The notes: generated by a model not told the origin, from the letters alone. A stretch of 64,000 nt of DNA from Archangium violaceum (GCF_016859125.1 NZ_CP069338.1:7999501-8063500); one strand, 5' to 3'; counted from the stretch's first letter, positions 48,196 through 57,095 are shown. Translations and numbers: made by a program.

Positions 48196-49536
48196 GTGTC
48201 CACCCGTCTTCCTGGCGCTCGCCCTACGGGTTCGCGTCTAGGCTTCTGCTGTCGCGCCTGGGCCCTCCTCATCCTCTTTCAGTTCGCGTGTGCCACGGGC
48301 ACCCCCCACGGCGGCCTCGTTGCGACGGGCTACCGCTACAACCCGCTCACGCCCCCACCGGCACCCCAGGAATCCGTCACCCTCACGCCCCGCAGCGACT
48401 TCGCGCCCGTGCAGGTGTCGGACATGCAGTTGCGCGAGGCCTTTACCCAGTTCGTCTTGGAGGCGCCTCTGAGGGTGGCCGCCCGCCCTTCCAGGCCGCT
48501 GTCCGGCCGCCTGGTGCTGGCCTCCTGGCCAGCGGGGGGAGCGGGGGACTCCAGCGTGGAGGGGGGCTACGCGCGTCTGTGCGAGCGGCGCGGCTCGCCG
48601 GGGGACTGCTTCTGGTTGCTGGGGGACGGCCCGCACGACACCCGCCTCAGCCACCCCGACAGATTCATGCTGGCCCTCAGCCTGGCCCTCACCCCGGCGC
48701 TGGAGGCCGCCACGGGCGTGCTGCGCGACTTCTCCGCGCACGCCATGACGGCTCTGCTCACCGGCCTCTCCTTGTACCTCGTGGTCCTCATGGCGCCGGA
48801 GCCCATCTCAAAAGGTCTCGCCCTGGCGATGACGCTCTTTCTTTGGGGCTACCTGGGCATGGAGCTGTGGGACTTGATTTCCGCCACGAAGGACCTCTGG
48901 GACGTGGCGGAGGATGCCAGCACGTTCCAGGAGTTGCGCGGCGCGAGCGAGCGCTACGCTCGGGTGCTCGGGCCCAATACCATGCGCGTGCTCATCCTCC
49001 TGGCGACGTGGAAGGCAGGGGCCAAGGGCAAGGAGGCCATGACGGGCAGCGGGCTGCCGGGTTTCCCCCAGGCGATGCAGAACGCCGCTTCCTCGGGCCG
49101 AGTTCACCTGCCCACTGCGGCGGCCGATGCGACGTCGGTGTCCGTGAGGGGAGGACGGCTCGTTCTCACGCTTCCCGCCAGTTCGGCTGCTGTCCTCTAT
49201 ATGCAGGAGGAGGGCGACATCCATCACATCGCCACCGTGGAGAACAAGAAGTCACCGGCAAGCGGTGGGCCGTGGACGCCGAAGCTCAAGGAATTCTTCG
49301 ACAAGGCCGGCATGTCCATGCAGGACCCAGCCAACAAGGTCCGCATCCCGGGCCACAGGGGGCCTCATCCCAAGGAGTACCATGAGGAGGTCTTTGAGCG
49401 GCTTGAGGATGCCGTCAAATGGTGTGAGACCACGGCGCAGTGTCGGGAGGCTCTGACCCGGGAACTGCATAAGCTGGCCTCGGAACTTGGAAAGGTAGGT
49501 TCCAGACTCAACAAGCTCGTCACCCGGACCCAGTGA
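48196..49536 (+). CDS. AHH-domain nuclease toxin with lipoprotein-like N terminus
   Basis: A 446-residue protein from a GTG with GGAGG 6 bases upstream. The N terminus (LGFCCRAWALLILFQFAC) looks like a lipoprotein signal, with a degenerate lipobox and Cys ~32. Two hydrophobic segments follow around residues 185-225 (LLTGLSLYLVVLMAP and LALAMTLFLWGYLGMELW). The C-terminal ~110 residues carry the AHH nuclease pattern: HHIATVENKK near 342, then a spacer and HRGPHPKEYHEEVF with the metal-site His residues. AHH domains are HNH-superfamily toxins common in polymorphic toxin systems. The modular layout recalls SitA-type toxins delivered by outer-membrane exchange in Myxococcus. The immunity gene follows after 15 bases. 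Confidence 0.75.
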   Translation: MSTRLPGARPTGSRLGFCCRAWALLILFQFACATGTPHGGLVATGYRYNPLTPPPAPQESVTLTPRSDFAPVQVSDMQLREAFTQFVLEAPLRVAARPSRPLSGRLVLASWPAGGAGDSSVEGGYARLCERRGSPGDCFWLLGDGPHDTRLSHPDRFMLALSLALTPALEAATGVLRDFSAHAMTALLTGLSLYLVVLMAPEPISKGLALAMTLFLWGYLGMELWDLISATKDLWDVAEDASTFQELRGASERYARVLGPNTMRVLILLATWKAGAKGKEAMTGSGLPGFPQAMQNAASSGRVHLPTAAADATSVSVRGGRLVLTLPASSAAVLYMQEEGDIHHIATVENKKSPASGGPWTPKLKEFFDKAGMSMQDPANKVRIPGHRGPHPKEYHEEVFERLEDAVKWCETTAQCREALTRELHKLASELGKVGSRLNKLVTRTQ

Positions 49537-49551
49537 GGTTAGGAGAGCGAT

Positions 49552-50808
49552 ATGACGAAGAGGTACTTCAGACTGAGGGAGGACATGAGCAGCCCGGAAC
49601 GTTGGGTGCTCCATGACACGCTCGATGCTCAGGGACAGCCGGTGGGAGCGCGGCTGTACCTCAACGAGACGCCCATTCGTTTCGACGGTCGCCTCCGGGT
49701 TCCCATCCTCCACCCGGGCAGCCCACTGGATTTTTCGCTGGCGGACTCGGGGGATTTTCCCGTGGTCACCGAAAAGGTCGCCAGCACTCTCGCTGAATTG
49801 GCCCCTGACGACGTCCAGCTCTACTCCGCCGAGGTGGATACGCGGCCCGAGCCCTACTTCCTCGTCAACGTCGCACGCCAGGTGAAGTGCATCGACGACG
49901 AGACTTCAGAAGAGGTGCTGTATTGGACGCCCGAAGATGACCGCCCCGACAAGCTTGGGCAGTACCGGGCCGTTTACGGCATGCGCATCGACCCCTCCAA
50001 GGTGGGTGATGCCAAGGTGTTCCGACCCAGCGGATTTCCCAGAGCCCTTCTTGTCGCGGAAGACGTAAAGGATGCCTTGGAGCGCACTGGGACTACGGGT
50101 CTGGAGTTCACGGAAGTCACCGGCCCCAGCCCCATCAGCGACGAGGAGCGCGCCTACAAGCGCAGGTGTAACGAGCTTCTGGATCCCCCCCCGGCCGCCC
50201 GACGCGCAGCGTGGAAGTCGCTCGGCAGGCTGGACGAGCTGGCTGTTGCCCCCAGGGGGATCTGCTACGAATGGCCGGGCCACCGGCAGGACTGGGCCAT
50301 CCTCCATCGGGAGGCAGGGCGCCTCCTCCTTGTCTCTGAGGGCCTCTCGGACCCCTTCATCGCCCGTCTGGAGCCATCCGTCGGCTTCGGTTTGGAGCTC
50401 GCCCTCGAGACGGAGCCGACGGAACTGCCCCTCGAGGCCATCGAGGGAAGCTGGCCCTACATGCTGCTGGAGCGAGTCTCAAAAGAGGTGGTGGCCCATG
50501 AGCACGTGCGGGAGAGGGCCAAGGTGGGCCTCGTCGTGCTGGACGTGGCGGGGAAGGGCATGCCCGCCTCTTTGGTGACCGCTGAGGGGCGGGTGGGGGT
50601 GCTGCTCGGCCAGGAGTCGCGCTCGCTGCCCCGGCTGTTTTCCTCGCCGTTCGGCGACGTGCGGCTCGTCACCGTCAAGGCCCTGCTGCCCGCCGAGCTG
50701 GAGTATGCATTGAAGCGTGGCCCGGAGGGCGCCGCCGGGCTGGCGCGGCGCTTCGCGGAGAACGGGGAGGAGCACCTCTCGCGCGCCGGTCGGCGAGCAG
50801 CGGTGTAG
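49552..50808 (+). CDS. Double immunity protein: Imm11 (MXAN_0049-like) plus SUFU-like domain
   Basis: A 418-residue protein with GGAGAG shortly before its ATG. Residues 1 to ~195 match the Imm11/MXAN_0049 immunity fold: YFRLREDMSSPERWVL, FPVVTEKVASTLAELAPDDV and DDETSEEVLYWTP. From ~200 a second domain reads like suppressor-of-fused: WAILHREAGRLLLVSEGLSDP, VGFGLELALETEPTELP, WPYMLLERVSKEVVAHEH and a LLPAELEYALKRG ending. Both types act as immunity proteins in polymorphic toxin systems. One polypeptide carrying both suggests it neutralises two toxins or two faces of one. The start lies 15 bases after the AHH toxin stop, the expected toxin-immunity order. Confidence 0.75.
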   Translation: MTKRYFRLREDMSSPERWVLHDTLDAQGQPVGARLYLNETPIRFDGRLRVPILHPGSPLDFSLADSGDFPVVTEKVASTLAELAPDDVQLYSAEVDTRPEPYFLVNVARQVKCIDDETSEEVLYWTPEDDRPDKLGQYRAVYGMRIDPSKVGDAKVFRPSGFPRALLVAEDVKDALERTGTTGLEFTEVTGPSPISDEERAYKRRCNELLDPPPAARRAAWKSLGRLDELAVAPRGICYEWPGHRQDWAILHREAGRLLLVSEGLSDPFIARLEPSVGFGLELALETEPTELPLEAIEGSWPYMLLERVSKEVVAHEHVRERAKVGLVVLDVAGKGMPASLVTAEGRVGVLLGQESRSLPRLFSSPFGDVRLVTVKALLPAELEYALKRGPEGAAGLARRFAENGEEHLSRAGRRAAV

Positions 50809-50837
50809 CTGGCACATGGCGCTCCATCAAGACGTGG

Positions 50838-51476
50838 TCAGTGTGTGAGCCGTGCGCTTCCCAAGAGCTCACAAGCCCCGGGCACATCCAGGAAGAACGC
50901 CCCGAGCATCTCCGCCTCGGCTGACGGGGGGAGGGCATCTTGGAACTTGCTCAGCCGGTACGGGGGAATCCGGGCACGAATGGATTGCATTCGCCCGGGA
51001 GCACTCCAGAAGCTCGGCTGGGCCAGAGCACTCAGCGCCGCCTCGATTGCCAGGTGAGTCACCACCTCACCGGAGATCTTCAGGAAGAAGTTGTCGGGGA
51101 CGACCTTCCAGCCCTGCGTCGCCTCGAGGGCGTACTTGAACGTGTGGTTGATGCGACCTCCGGCGAAGTTCCACCAGAGCGCGCTGCCCTCCGAGTCCAC
51201 CTGGATCGGAAGACTGGCGCGCCGGAGCAGTGGACCGAGATCCTCTCGCAGCGTCCTCAGCTCGCGGGTGGCGCTCTCGTCGAGATAGGGCAGCTCCTCC
51301 TCTCCCTCCAGCAGGGAGCGGATGCGCTGGCAGACCTCTCGTCCGAGAAACCTCGGCATGAATCCACCCCAGGTGGGCTTCTTGCCCGCGGGGGCGGCTC
51401 GCACGTGCACCTCACGAGCCGTGTGGATGACGTGGTCCACGACCCACGCGCGTCCCCCCAACAGGAACGAGCTCAT
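50838..51476 (-). pseudogene. C-terminal fragment of a BrxHI/Lhr-like helicase
   Basis: About 212 residues, read from an ATG at 51476, that align by eye with the last third of BrxHI in this window: FLLGGRAWVVDHV, PTWGGFMPRFLG, then WWNFAGGRINHTFKYALE and VPDNFFLKISG where BrxHI has WHTFAGGAINRLLAAALE and TPGNLSLKVKD. The two RecA motor domains are absent, and an in-frame stop lies immediately upstream of the ATG. It is therefore a remnant of a longer helicase, cut exactly where the small plus-strand gene begins. The original helicase may have been part of another defence locus. Confidence 0.7.
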
Positions 51477-51523
51477 TCAAGGCGTGGTGGGGGCTCCGCG
51501 AGGACCTCTCAACGGCCCCCACG

Positions 51524-51835
51524 GTGGCCGCGTTCCGCCACCGGCTCCTGGGTTCCACAGGGGCCCGTGCGGTATGGCAACAGCTCCGAGGTATTTCCCG
51601 TGAGGAGGTCTCGGATGACGAGGTGTGGATGTACGGCTGCGAGTTACTGCGGGAGCTTCAACGGGTGGAGCTCCCAGACGGAGCAGACCGCGAGATGAAG
51701 CGCCAGCTGCTCGATGAGCTGGTAACGGGCCTTCGCACCGATCTGGATCAACTGGCCCCACCGGATGGCTCGCACCCCTGGCTCGGCGCGGTGCTGCGTT
51801 TCTACGGAGTGGGAGGGCGTCATGTCGGCACGTGA
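51524..51835 (+). CDS. Small protein coupled to the SNF2 helicase, probably 5'-truncated
   Basis: A 103-residue frame from a GTG at 51524. In-frame residues upstream back to 51431 (FKAWWGLREDLSTAPTV) also look coding but contain no start codon, so the gene probably lost its 5' end at the junction near 51476. The visible chain is helical and charged (VSDDEVWMYGCELLRELQRV and LLDELVTGLRTDLDQL). It overlaps the helicase start by 14 bases, indicating translational coupling. No family is recognised. As a partner it may load or regulate the helicase. Confidence 0.55.
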   Translation: MAAFRHRLLGSTGARAVWQQLRGISREEVSDDEVWMYGCELLRELQRVELPDGADREMKRQLLDELVTGLRTDLDQLAPPDGSHPWLGAVLRFYGVGGRHVGT

Positions 51836-54791
51836 CCGGGCCTGGCTGCGGAGCTTCCTCCACCTGGATGCCCGGGCGGGCGCCACCGTCCCGGCCCGGG
51901 ACATCGAGCGCCAAGAGGATACCGTCCTGCGCGCCCTCGAACTCCTCGATCATCAGCCGGGGGTCGTGCTGGCGGACGAGGTGGGGATGGGCAAGACATA
52001 TGAAGCGCTGGGCGTGTTGGCCGCACGGCTCCACGGCCGCCCAGAAGCCCGTGCGCTCATCCTGACCCCGGGCCCTGACCTCAACACGAAGTGGACAAAG
52101 GAGCTGCGCGCCTTCTGCGACTCCAGCAGGCCCATGTACCCAGGCTTCGCCGGGCGTTTCGAGGCCGCGCGCACCCTGGCGGAGCTCGTCGACAAAGCAC
52201 GGGCCACGCAGGTCGTCATCGCGCCGGTGAACGTCTTCGCGGGAGGCCGTGCGCTCTCGGATCAGGCGTACCTGCTCTCGCTCTGGGCCACTGCGCGCGA
52301 GCTTGCCGGCAACCAGATTGCCGCGATTTTCCGCCGGTATCGAGACGGCGTTACGGCTCGCGTTAGGGTGGAGGAGGCTTGGTTCCTCGACACCTTCGAT
52401 TGGAAGACGGTTCAGCCCCATGTCCGGGAGGCACTCCGACTGCACAAGGGGCTGGGCGATTATTCACTCGACGCCCTGTGGGAGCAGCCTAACTATGACG
52501 GGTTCGCCTCGCAGGGCGCCGTGGATTATGCGCTGGCGGATCTCCGCTTCCGCCTGGCCGGGCGCCTCATCCCGGAGTTCGACCTCCTGGTCGTCGATGA
52601 GGCGCACAAGCTGAAGAACGCGGACTCGGTGAGAGCGACCGGAGTGCGGACGGTCTTTGAAGGGCGGTTCGCCAAAGCGCTCTTCCTGACAGCGACGCCG
52701 TTCCAGTTGACGGTCGGTGAGCTGGAGCAGGTGCTCGCGCTGTTCGCCCTGGCTACCTCCGCGCCCGCGGACCTGATGGAGCAGGCCAAGCAACTGCTCG
52801 CCGACGTCGCTGACTACACGCGCGCCTATGACGAGTTGGAGCGGGTCTGGGCGCGGGTGGATGGGGCGGTCGCCGCGGACTTCGGCGCCTGGTTCGCACA
52901 GGATCCCGAGCTGCTCACCGCCCCGCAGGATCCCGCCTTGCGGCCGATCGTCGCGGGGGCTCGGCGCCTCCTCACGCTCAAGCGCGAGCGCATCGAGCCC
53001 GGCTTCCGGCGCTGGATGATTCGCAGCCTCCGGGAAGACAAGAGGGTGTACCGGCTCAGCCACCGCACACGCCTGCGGCCCAAGGGGGGAGCGGGCGTGC
53101 CGTTCATTCTCTACGAGCGCTTCATCGCCGCGATGTTTCGCGAGAAGAGCCGCACGCACAAGGCCGCCGTGCAGATCAACATGGTCTCGTCCTATGGCGC
53201 CGCGCGCGAGGGGGCGCTGCTCGCGGACGAGACCCGGGCGCCTCTCGGTGGAGACGCGGAGTCGTACCGGAGCCTGCTCCAGGAGGTGGTCGGCGGGTTG
53301 TGCGGCGAGCGGGGGGGGCACCCGAAGGTGGACCACGTCGTGCGCGATGCGCTGGCAGCCGCCGAGCGCGATGAGAAGACGCTGATTTTCTGTGCGCGGG
53401 TCGAGACCCTTCATGAGCTGAAGCGGCAGATCGAGGCCCAATGGGAGGAGATCCTCCTCGGGCGCTGGCGCCGGGTGTTCCCTTCCGCCCGGCACGAGGA
53501 CATCTTCGAGCATGAGGTGGAGGGTAAGCGGGTGGATGGGCACCACTCCCGCTTGCGCGATCGCTTCAACCGCGCTCAGGACGCGCTCTACCTCGCCATG
53601 AGAGAGCGCTACCTCGCGACGCTGCTCAATGGGTGCGACTTGGGGCTGGAGCGCCTGGAGGAGGTCGTCGAGCGAGCCAACGCCATTCTGCGGCGCCAGA
53701 AGGTCACGAAGACGCAAGCCGAGCGCATCGACTGGTCCTTGCTCAAGCGCTGCGTCGAGCAGGCGGTGGCGCTCCTCATCCGCGAGGGTTCTCTGGATGG
53801 AGGCGTGGACTCCAAGGCGCTCGAGCACCTCACCGACGAGCGCTTCGTCCCCTTCGGGTACGATCTGGTGGCCGATGACGTGGAGGACTTTGCCCAGGGC
53901 GACCGGACACCGTCCTGGTCAATCGCCGCGGCCGATGTGGCGCTCGTGCTGCGTCGCGAGCACCTCTGGGCCTATCTCCAGGGCCCCCTCTTCGAAGTCC
54001 CTCCAGAACTTCGTGTGCGGACGGTGGAGCGGCTCGCGAGCTATCTCGTCGCGCGCAACGTGTCCTTCCTCCCGGACCTGCTCGAGTTCGCGAAGGCGCA
54101 AGGCGTGGACGTGGAGTCGGTGGAGTCGCGCGCGCTGCTGCCAGTGGTCGATCGGTTCTGGACGAGCCCTGCCGGCCGCCCCTGGTGCGATCTGCTGAGA
54201 CGGTTTCTCACGTACATCAGCCGCCTGGATGAAGAGCGCCGCAAAGAGGTCCTCGATGACGCTGTCCGTGCTGGCGCCATCGTGCGCCACACCGTGGAGG
54301 GCGAGAGCCGCGAACGGCTTCGCGAGGCCTTCAACACGCCGCTCTTTCCCATGGTGCTGGTGGCGAACGAGGTGATGCAGGAGGGGCTCGATCTCCATCA
54401 CCACTGCCGGCGTGTCGTCCACCATGATCTCGCCTGGAACCCCGCGCAGCTGGAGCAGCGCGTAGGCCGTGTGGACCGCCTGGGCTCGCTCGTTCAGCGG
54501 ATGCGGGAGCGGAACCCCGAGACCACGCTCGACGTGCACCTCCCGTTGATTGCCAACACGATCGACGAGCGCCTCGAAAGGACGGTCCGGCTCCGGGAGA
54601 AATGGCTGGAATTCCTCTTGGGGGCATCGCCCCGAATCGATGAATACGGTCTGGCCGACGAGCCCACGCAGCCGCTTCCAACGGCATTCGCGGAGGCACT
54701 TCGCGTGGAGCTGGGGCCTGCGGCAGTGCCGAGCGACAAGGGGAGCACGGCCAATCGCACGCCTGCGTTGAGCAAGCGGGCAGCAGGGTAG
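51822..54791 (+). CDS. SNF2-type SF2 helicase/translocase
   Basis: A 989-residue SWI2/SNF2-family motor started at the ATG at 51822 (GGGAGGG ribosome site); an in-frame start at 51765 is less likely. Motif I LADEVGMGKTYEA is near residue 51, motif II DEAH near 258 (LLVVDEAHKLKN), motif III LTATPFQL, and the second RecA domain has VANEVMQEGLDLHHHC and QLEQRVGRVDRLGS near 870. A large insertion of ~300 residues with charged helices separates the two motor halves. Such proteins act as translocases in DISARM (DrmD) and other defence systems and in HepA-like repair. No DISARM partners are nearby, so its system is undetermined. Confidence 0.82.
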   Translation: MSARDRAWLRSFLHLDARAGATVPARDIERQEDTVLRALELLDHQPGVVLADEVGMGKTYEALGVLAARLHGRPEARALILTPGPDLNTKWTKELRAFCDSSRPMYPGFAGRFEAARTLAELVDKARATQVVIAPVNVFAGGRALSDQAYLLSLWATARELAGNQIAAIFRRYRDGVTARVRVEEAWFLDTFDWKTVQPHVREALRLHKGLGDYSLDALWEQPNYDGFASQGAVDYALADLRFRLAGRLIPEFDLLVVDEAHKLKNADSVRATGVRTVFEGRFAKALFLTATPFQLTVGELEQVLALFALATSAPADLMEQAKQLLADVADYTRAYDELERVWARVDGAVAADFGAWFAQDPELLTAPQDPALRPIVAGARRLLTLKRERIEPGFRRWMIRSLREDKRVYRLSHRTRLRPKGGAGVPFILYERFIAAMFREKSRTHKAAVQINMVSSYGAAREGALLADETRAPLGGDAESYRSLLQEVVGGLCGERGGHPKVDHVVRDALAAAERDEKTLIFCARVETLHELKRQIEAQWEEILLGRWRRVFPSARHEDIFEHEVEGKRVDGHHSRLRDRFNRAQDALYLAMRERYLATLLNGCDLGLERLEEVVERANAILRRQKVTKTQAERIDWSLLKRCVEQAVALLIREGSLDGGVDSKALEHLTDERFVPFGYDLVADDVEDFAQGDRTPSWSIAAADVALVLRREHLWAYLQGPLFEVPPELRVRTVERLASYLVARNVSFLPDLLEFAKAQGVDVESVESRALLPVVDRFWTSPAGRPWCDLLRRFLTYISRLDEERRKEVLDDAVRAGAIVRHTVEGESRERLREAFNTPLFPMVLVANEVMQEGLDLHHHCRRVVHHDLAWNPAQLEQRVGRVDRLGSLVQRMRERNPETTLDVHLPLIANTIDERLERTVRLREKWLEFLLGASPRIDEYGLADEPTQPLPTAFAEALRVELGPAAVPSDKGSTANRTPALSKRAAG

Positions 54792-54879
54792 ACGGCCCGT
54801 TCAGTGCGCTGCCGTACACGCTGGCAGGGGAAAGCCCCGGCTCGCCTGATGGCGGCCAGGGCCTTGCGACATCCAGTGG

Positions 54880-54906
54880 CGGCGGCGGGAATCGACCCCG
54901 CCGCCG
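54880..54906. terminator. Perfect 10-bp hairpin between convergent genes
   Basis: CGGCGGCGGG (54880-54889) pairs fully with CCCGCCGCCG (54897-54906) around loop AATCGAC. It lies between the convergent SNF2 helicase gene and the small minus-strand gene, the right place for a bidirectional terminator, although no T tract follows. Read on the minus strand it also resembles a tRNA T-arm. Confidence 0.45.
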
Positions 54907-54945
54907 GAAGCTCCCGAAGAGAGCGCTCCAGAACGTGCCACCGGC

Positions 54946-55266
54946 TCAGACACCGACGAAGAACTCCTCCGATCCATGCATGTTCCGCACCCAGGCGGAA
55001 ACGCCCATGCGGCGGAGCACGACGGCCGCGAGCCGCATGTGGCGCTCGGGCACCTTGAGCACCCGCTGCCGGGCCCCGCTCTCCAGGAGCCGCTCCACCG
55101 CGAGCTGGAGTCGCGAGAAGGAGCCGGACGTCTCCACCTCCGTTCCCCAGACGCCGTTCCACGACAGGGCGTCCAGCCGCCTGCCGCTGGGCAGCGGGAC
55201 TTCGACCTGGCCACCGAAGCCCGCAGAGCGGAACTTCGCCCTCTGATGCGCACGCGATTCGGCCAT
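54946..55266 (-). CDS. Small protein encoded behind the kinase
   Basis: A 106-residue protein beginning MAESRAHQRAKFRSAGFGG with AAGGA upstream. Its start lies 2 bases after the kinase stop, so they are almost certainly co-transcribed. The chain has short beta-like segments (VEVPLPSGRRLDALSWNG, VETSGSFSRLQLAVERLL) and ends WVRNMHGSEEFFVGV. No catalytic motif is evident. The family is unknown; a PilZ-like fold is conceivable but not demonstrated. It may be a kinase partner or substrate. Confidence 0.65.
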   Translation of the reverse strand: MAESRAHQRAKFRSAGFGGQVEVPLPSGRRLDALSWNGVWGTEVETSGSFSRLQLAVERLLESGARQRVLKVPERHMRLAAVVLRRMGVSAWVRNMHGSEEFFVGV

Positions 55267-55268
55267 GG

Positions 55269-56168
55269 TCAGTCCTTGCTCGCCACCAGGAGGAATCCGA
55301 AGCCCACGACCGCCGCCAGGGCAACCGCGATGCCCACACCGGAACCGGACGACGGCTGAACCGGGGCCGGAGGCGGAGCGGGCGGGGTCCGGAGCGCGTT
55401 GCGCTTCGGGAGGAAGTGCCGCACCGGCGCCAGGGCCGGCGCCCGGCCCCGCAGCGCTTCGAGCCGCACCCGGATCTGGCTGATGCTGGGCCGCAGGCCC
55501 GGCTGGGTCGAAAGCATCTGGTTGATGAGCTGTTCCAAGTCGGGCGCTCCCGGAATGTGGATCCGCAAGAGCTCACGGGCCTGGGGCTCGCGGCCCACGA
55601 GGAGCGCGAAGGCCACCGCCCCCAGGGAGTAGATGTCCCCGAACTGGGACGCCACCCCCTCTGGAGGCATGTAGCCCGGCGTTCCTCCGTTGTGCTTGCC
55701 GAACATGGCCGTCTGCCCCACGCCGCCCCGGGCGAGGCCGAAGTCCGCGAGCTTCGCGACCCCGTCCTTGTGCAGGATGTTCCCCGTCTTCAGGTCGCCG
55801 TGGAACGCGCCCGGCGCGGAGCCGTGGACCTCCTCCAGCCCCTGGACCACCGTGAACAGGTAGCCCAACACCCGCTCCACGGGCAGCCGCTGCCGGACCA
55901 GGGGCGTGAGATCCCCGTCCATCAGCTCCATCGCGAAGCCCCGGCGCCCGTCCACCAGGACGGGCTCGAAGTACCGCACGACGTAGCGCCCCTGGTGCCG
56001 CTGGAACCGCCGGACCTCGTCATCGATGAGCTGCTGGTTCTCCGGCGAGGCGTCCTTCGGAGCCTTGACGACGAACAACTGCCCCGCCTCGTCCCGGCAC
56101 TTCAGGAGCTTCCCCAGGCCACCGCCCGTGAGTTCCTGCAGCACCGTGATACGTCCTTGAATTTTCAT
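55269..56168 (-). CDS. Ser/Thr kinase with tail anchor
   Basis: A 299-residue kinase from the ATG read at 56168. The glycine loop is TGGGLGKLLK, the ATP Lys is in FVVKAPKD, the catalytic loop reads FHGDLKTGNIL (HGD for HRD, Asp kept), DFG is intact (LADFGLARGG) and GYMPPEGV replaces APE. The C terminus is a Pro-rich linker and one transmembrane segment (GSGVGIAVALAAVVGFGFLL) ending in Lys-Asp, making it tail-anchored in the inner membrane. Key residues suggest it is active. It is divergent from the membrane-anchored XRE gene at 56361, with a palindromic site between them. An ATG at 56192 would add 8 residues. Confidence 0.82.
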   Translation of the reverse strand: MKIQGRITVLQELTGGGLGKLLKCRDEAGQLFVVKAPKDASPENQQLIDDEVRRFQRHQGRYVVRYFEPVLVDGRRGFAMELMDGDLTPLVRQRLPVERVLGYLFTVVQGLEEVHGSAPGAFHGDLKTGNILHKDGVAKLADFGLARGGVGQTAMFGKHNGGTPGYMPPEGVASQFGDIYSLGAVAFALLVGREPQARELLRIHIPGAPDLEQLINQMLSTQPGLRPSISQIRVRLEALRGRAPALAPVRHFLPKRNALRTPPAPPPAPVQPSSGSGVGIAVALAAVVGFGFLLVASKD

Positions 56169-56282
56169 GGGTTTTTGTCCCAGGCCCTTCATGCCGGGGG
56201 GTTGCTGGCGGAGTAACCCACCAGACCGGCATACGAGGGCTCCTTTAACTAACCCACGAATCTGGGATGGCAAGCTGACATA

Positions 56283-56295
56283 GGAATTTTATTCC
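56283..56295. promoter_or_regulatory. Candidate operator between divergent kinase and XRE genes
   Basis: A perfect 13-base palindrome, GGAAT-TTT-ATTCC, in an AT-rich patch (roughly 56240-56320) that stands out in this GC-rich sequence. It sits between the kinase start (56168) and the XRE start (56361), a good position for an autoregulatory site of the XRE protein. No clear -35/-10 pair was assigned. Confidence 0.4.
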
Positions 56296-56360
56296 AAATT
56301 ACCCAAGCCAACTCCTTTGACCTGGAAGCGCCCCGGTCGGCGGTTTATGAAAGAGGGGTT

Positions 56361-56810
56361 ATGACGCGCGCGCACAAAGCCTCTGGCGGGCCGGACTCCA
56401 AGGAAGGCGAGGCCTACGGCCTGGTCCTGGGTCAGGTGATTGCCCAGCTCCGGAAGCAGCACGGGAACATGACCCAGGCCGAGCTGGCCCATCGGCTGGG
56501 CATCTCCCAGTCGATGCTGTCGAAGATCGAGAGCGGGAAGCAGCCGGATGCCTACCACTTCAGCCTGATTGCCCAGGTGTTCGGGCTCGACGTCCAGCAA
56601 CTGAACGCCCGGGTCCTGGACGCGATGCAGCGCGCGCAGCAGGCCGCAGCGGCAGTGAACAGGCAGCCCAAGGCCTCTTCAGGCTGGGGAGAGCTGCTCG
56701 CGCTGGCGGGCTTCGTGGGACTGGTGATGTTCGCGGTGGCGGCGGTGGTCGGAGACGACGCGAAGCCGGCCCCGGAGCCTGCGCCAGGGCCCAAGCCCAA
56801 GGCCCAGTAG
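56361..56810 (+). CDS. Membrane-anchored XRE-family regulator
   Basis: A 149-residue protein with AGAGGGG before its ATG. An XRE helix-turn-helix occupies residues ~25-85 (VIAQLRKQHGNMTQAELAHR and ISQSMLSKIESGKQPDAY). After a Gln/Ala-rich linker, a single hydrophobic segment near 112-132 (LLALAGFVGLVMFAVAAVV) precedes a short Pro/Lys-rich tail. DNA-binding proteins with a C-terminal membrane anchor couple transcription to an envelope signal. The divergent tail-anchored kinase is a natural partner. Confidence 0.82.
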   Translation: MTRAHKASGGPDSKEGEAYGLVLGQVIAQLRKQHGNMTQAELAHRLGISQSMLSKIESGKQPDAYHFSLIAQVFGLDVQQLNARVLDAMQRAQQAAAAVNRQPKASSGWGELLALAGFVGLVMFAVAAVVGDDAKPAPEPAPGPKPKAQ

Positions 56811-56831
56811 GCCGCGGTTTTCGGCACGGAC

Positions 56832-57095
56832 GTGGGATACATGACCGACGACGACCTACGACGCGAGTACGTCCTGATGCAGCGGGCAAGGCTCTCTGCG
56901 CGGGACATCCTGGCGAGCCTGACGACGAGCCCCGCGACACAGTTCGGCCAGGAAGCGAGGACAGGCCGGCTCGCCCCGGGCTTAGACGCGGACGTGGTGG
57001 TCATTGACGGTGACCCGTCCCGGGGCATCGAGGCGCTCGCCAACGTCCGCTTGGTGCAGAGGCAGGGGAAGGTCGTCTTCCGCCAGGAGTGGTGA
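56832..57095 (+). pseudogene. C-terminal fragment of an amidohydrolase
   Basis: About 87 residues match only the end of imidazolonepropionase-like amidohydrolases: LSARDILASLTTSPATQFG, then GLDADVVVIDGDPSRGIEAL and VRLVQRQGKVVF. The usual family length is over 400 residues and the metal-binding part is missing. No upstream coding sequence is present, since the XRE gene ends 21 bases before. It is a relic. Confidence 0.65.
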
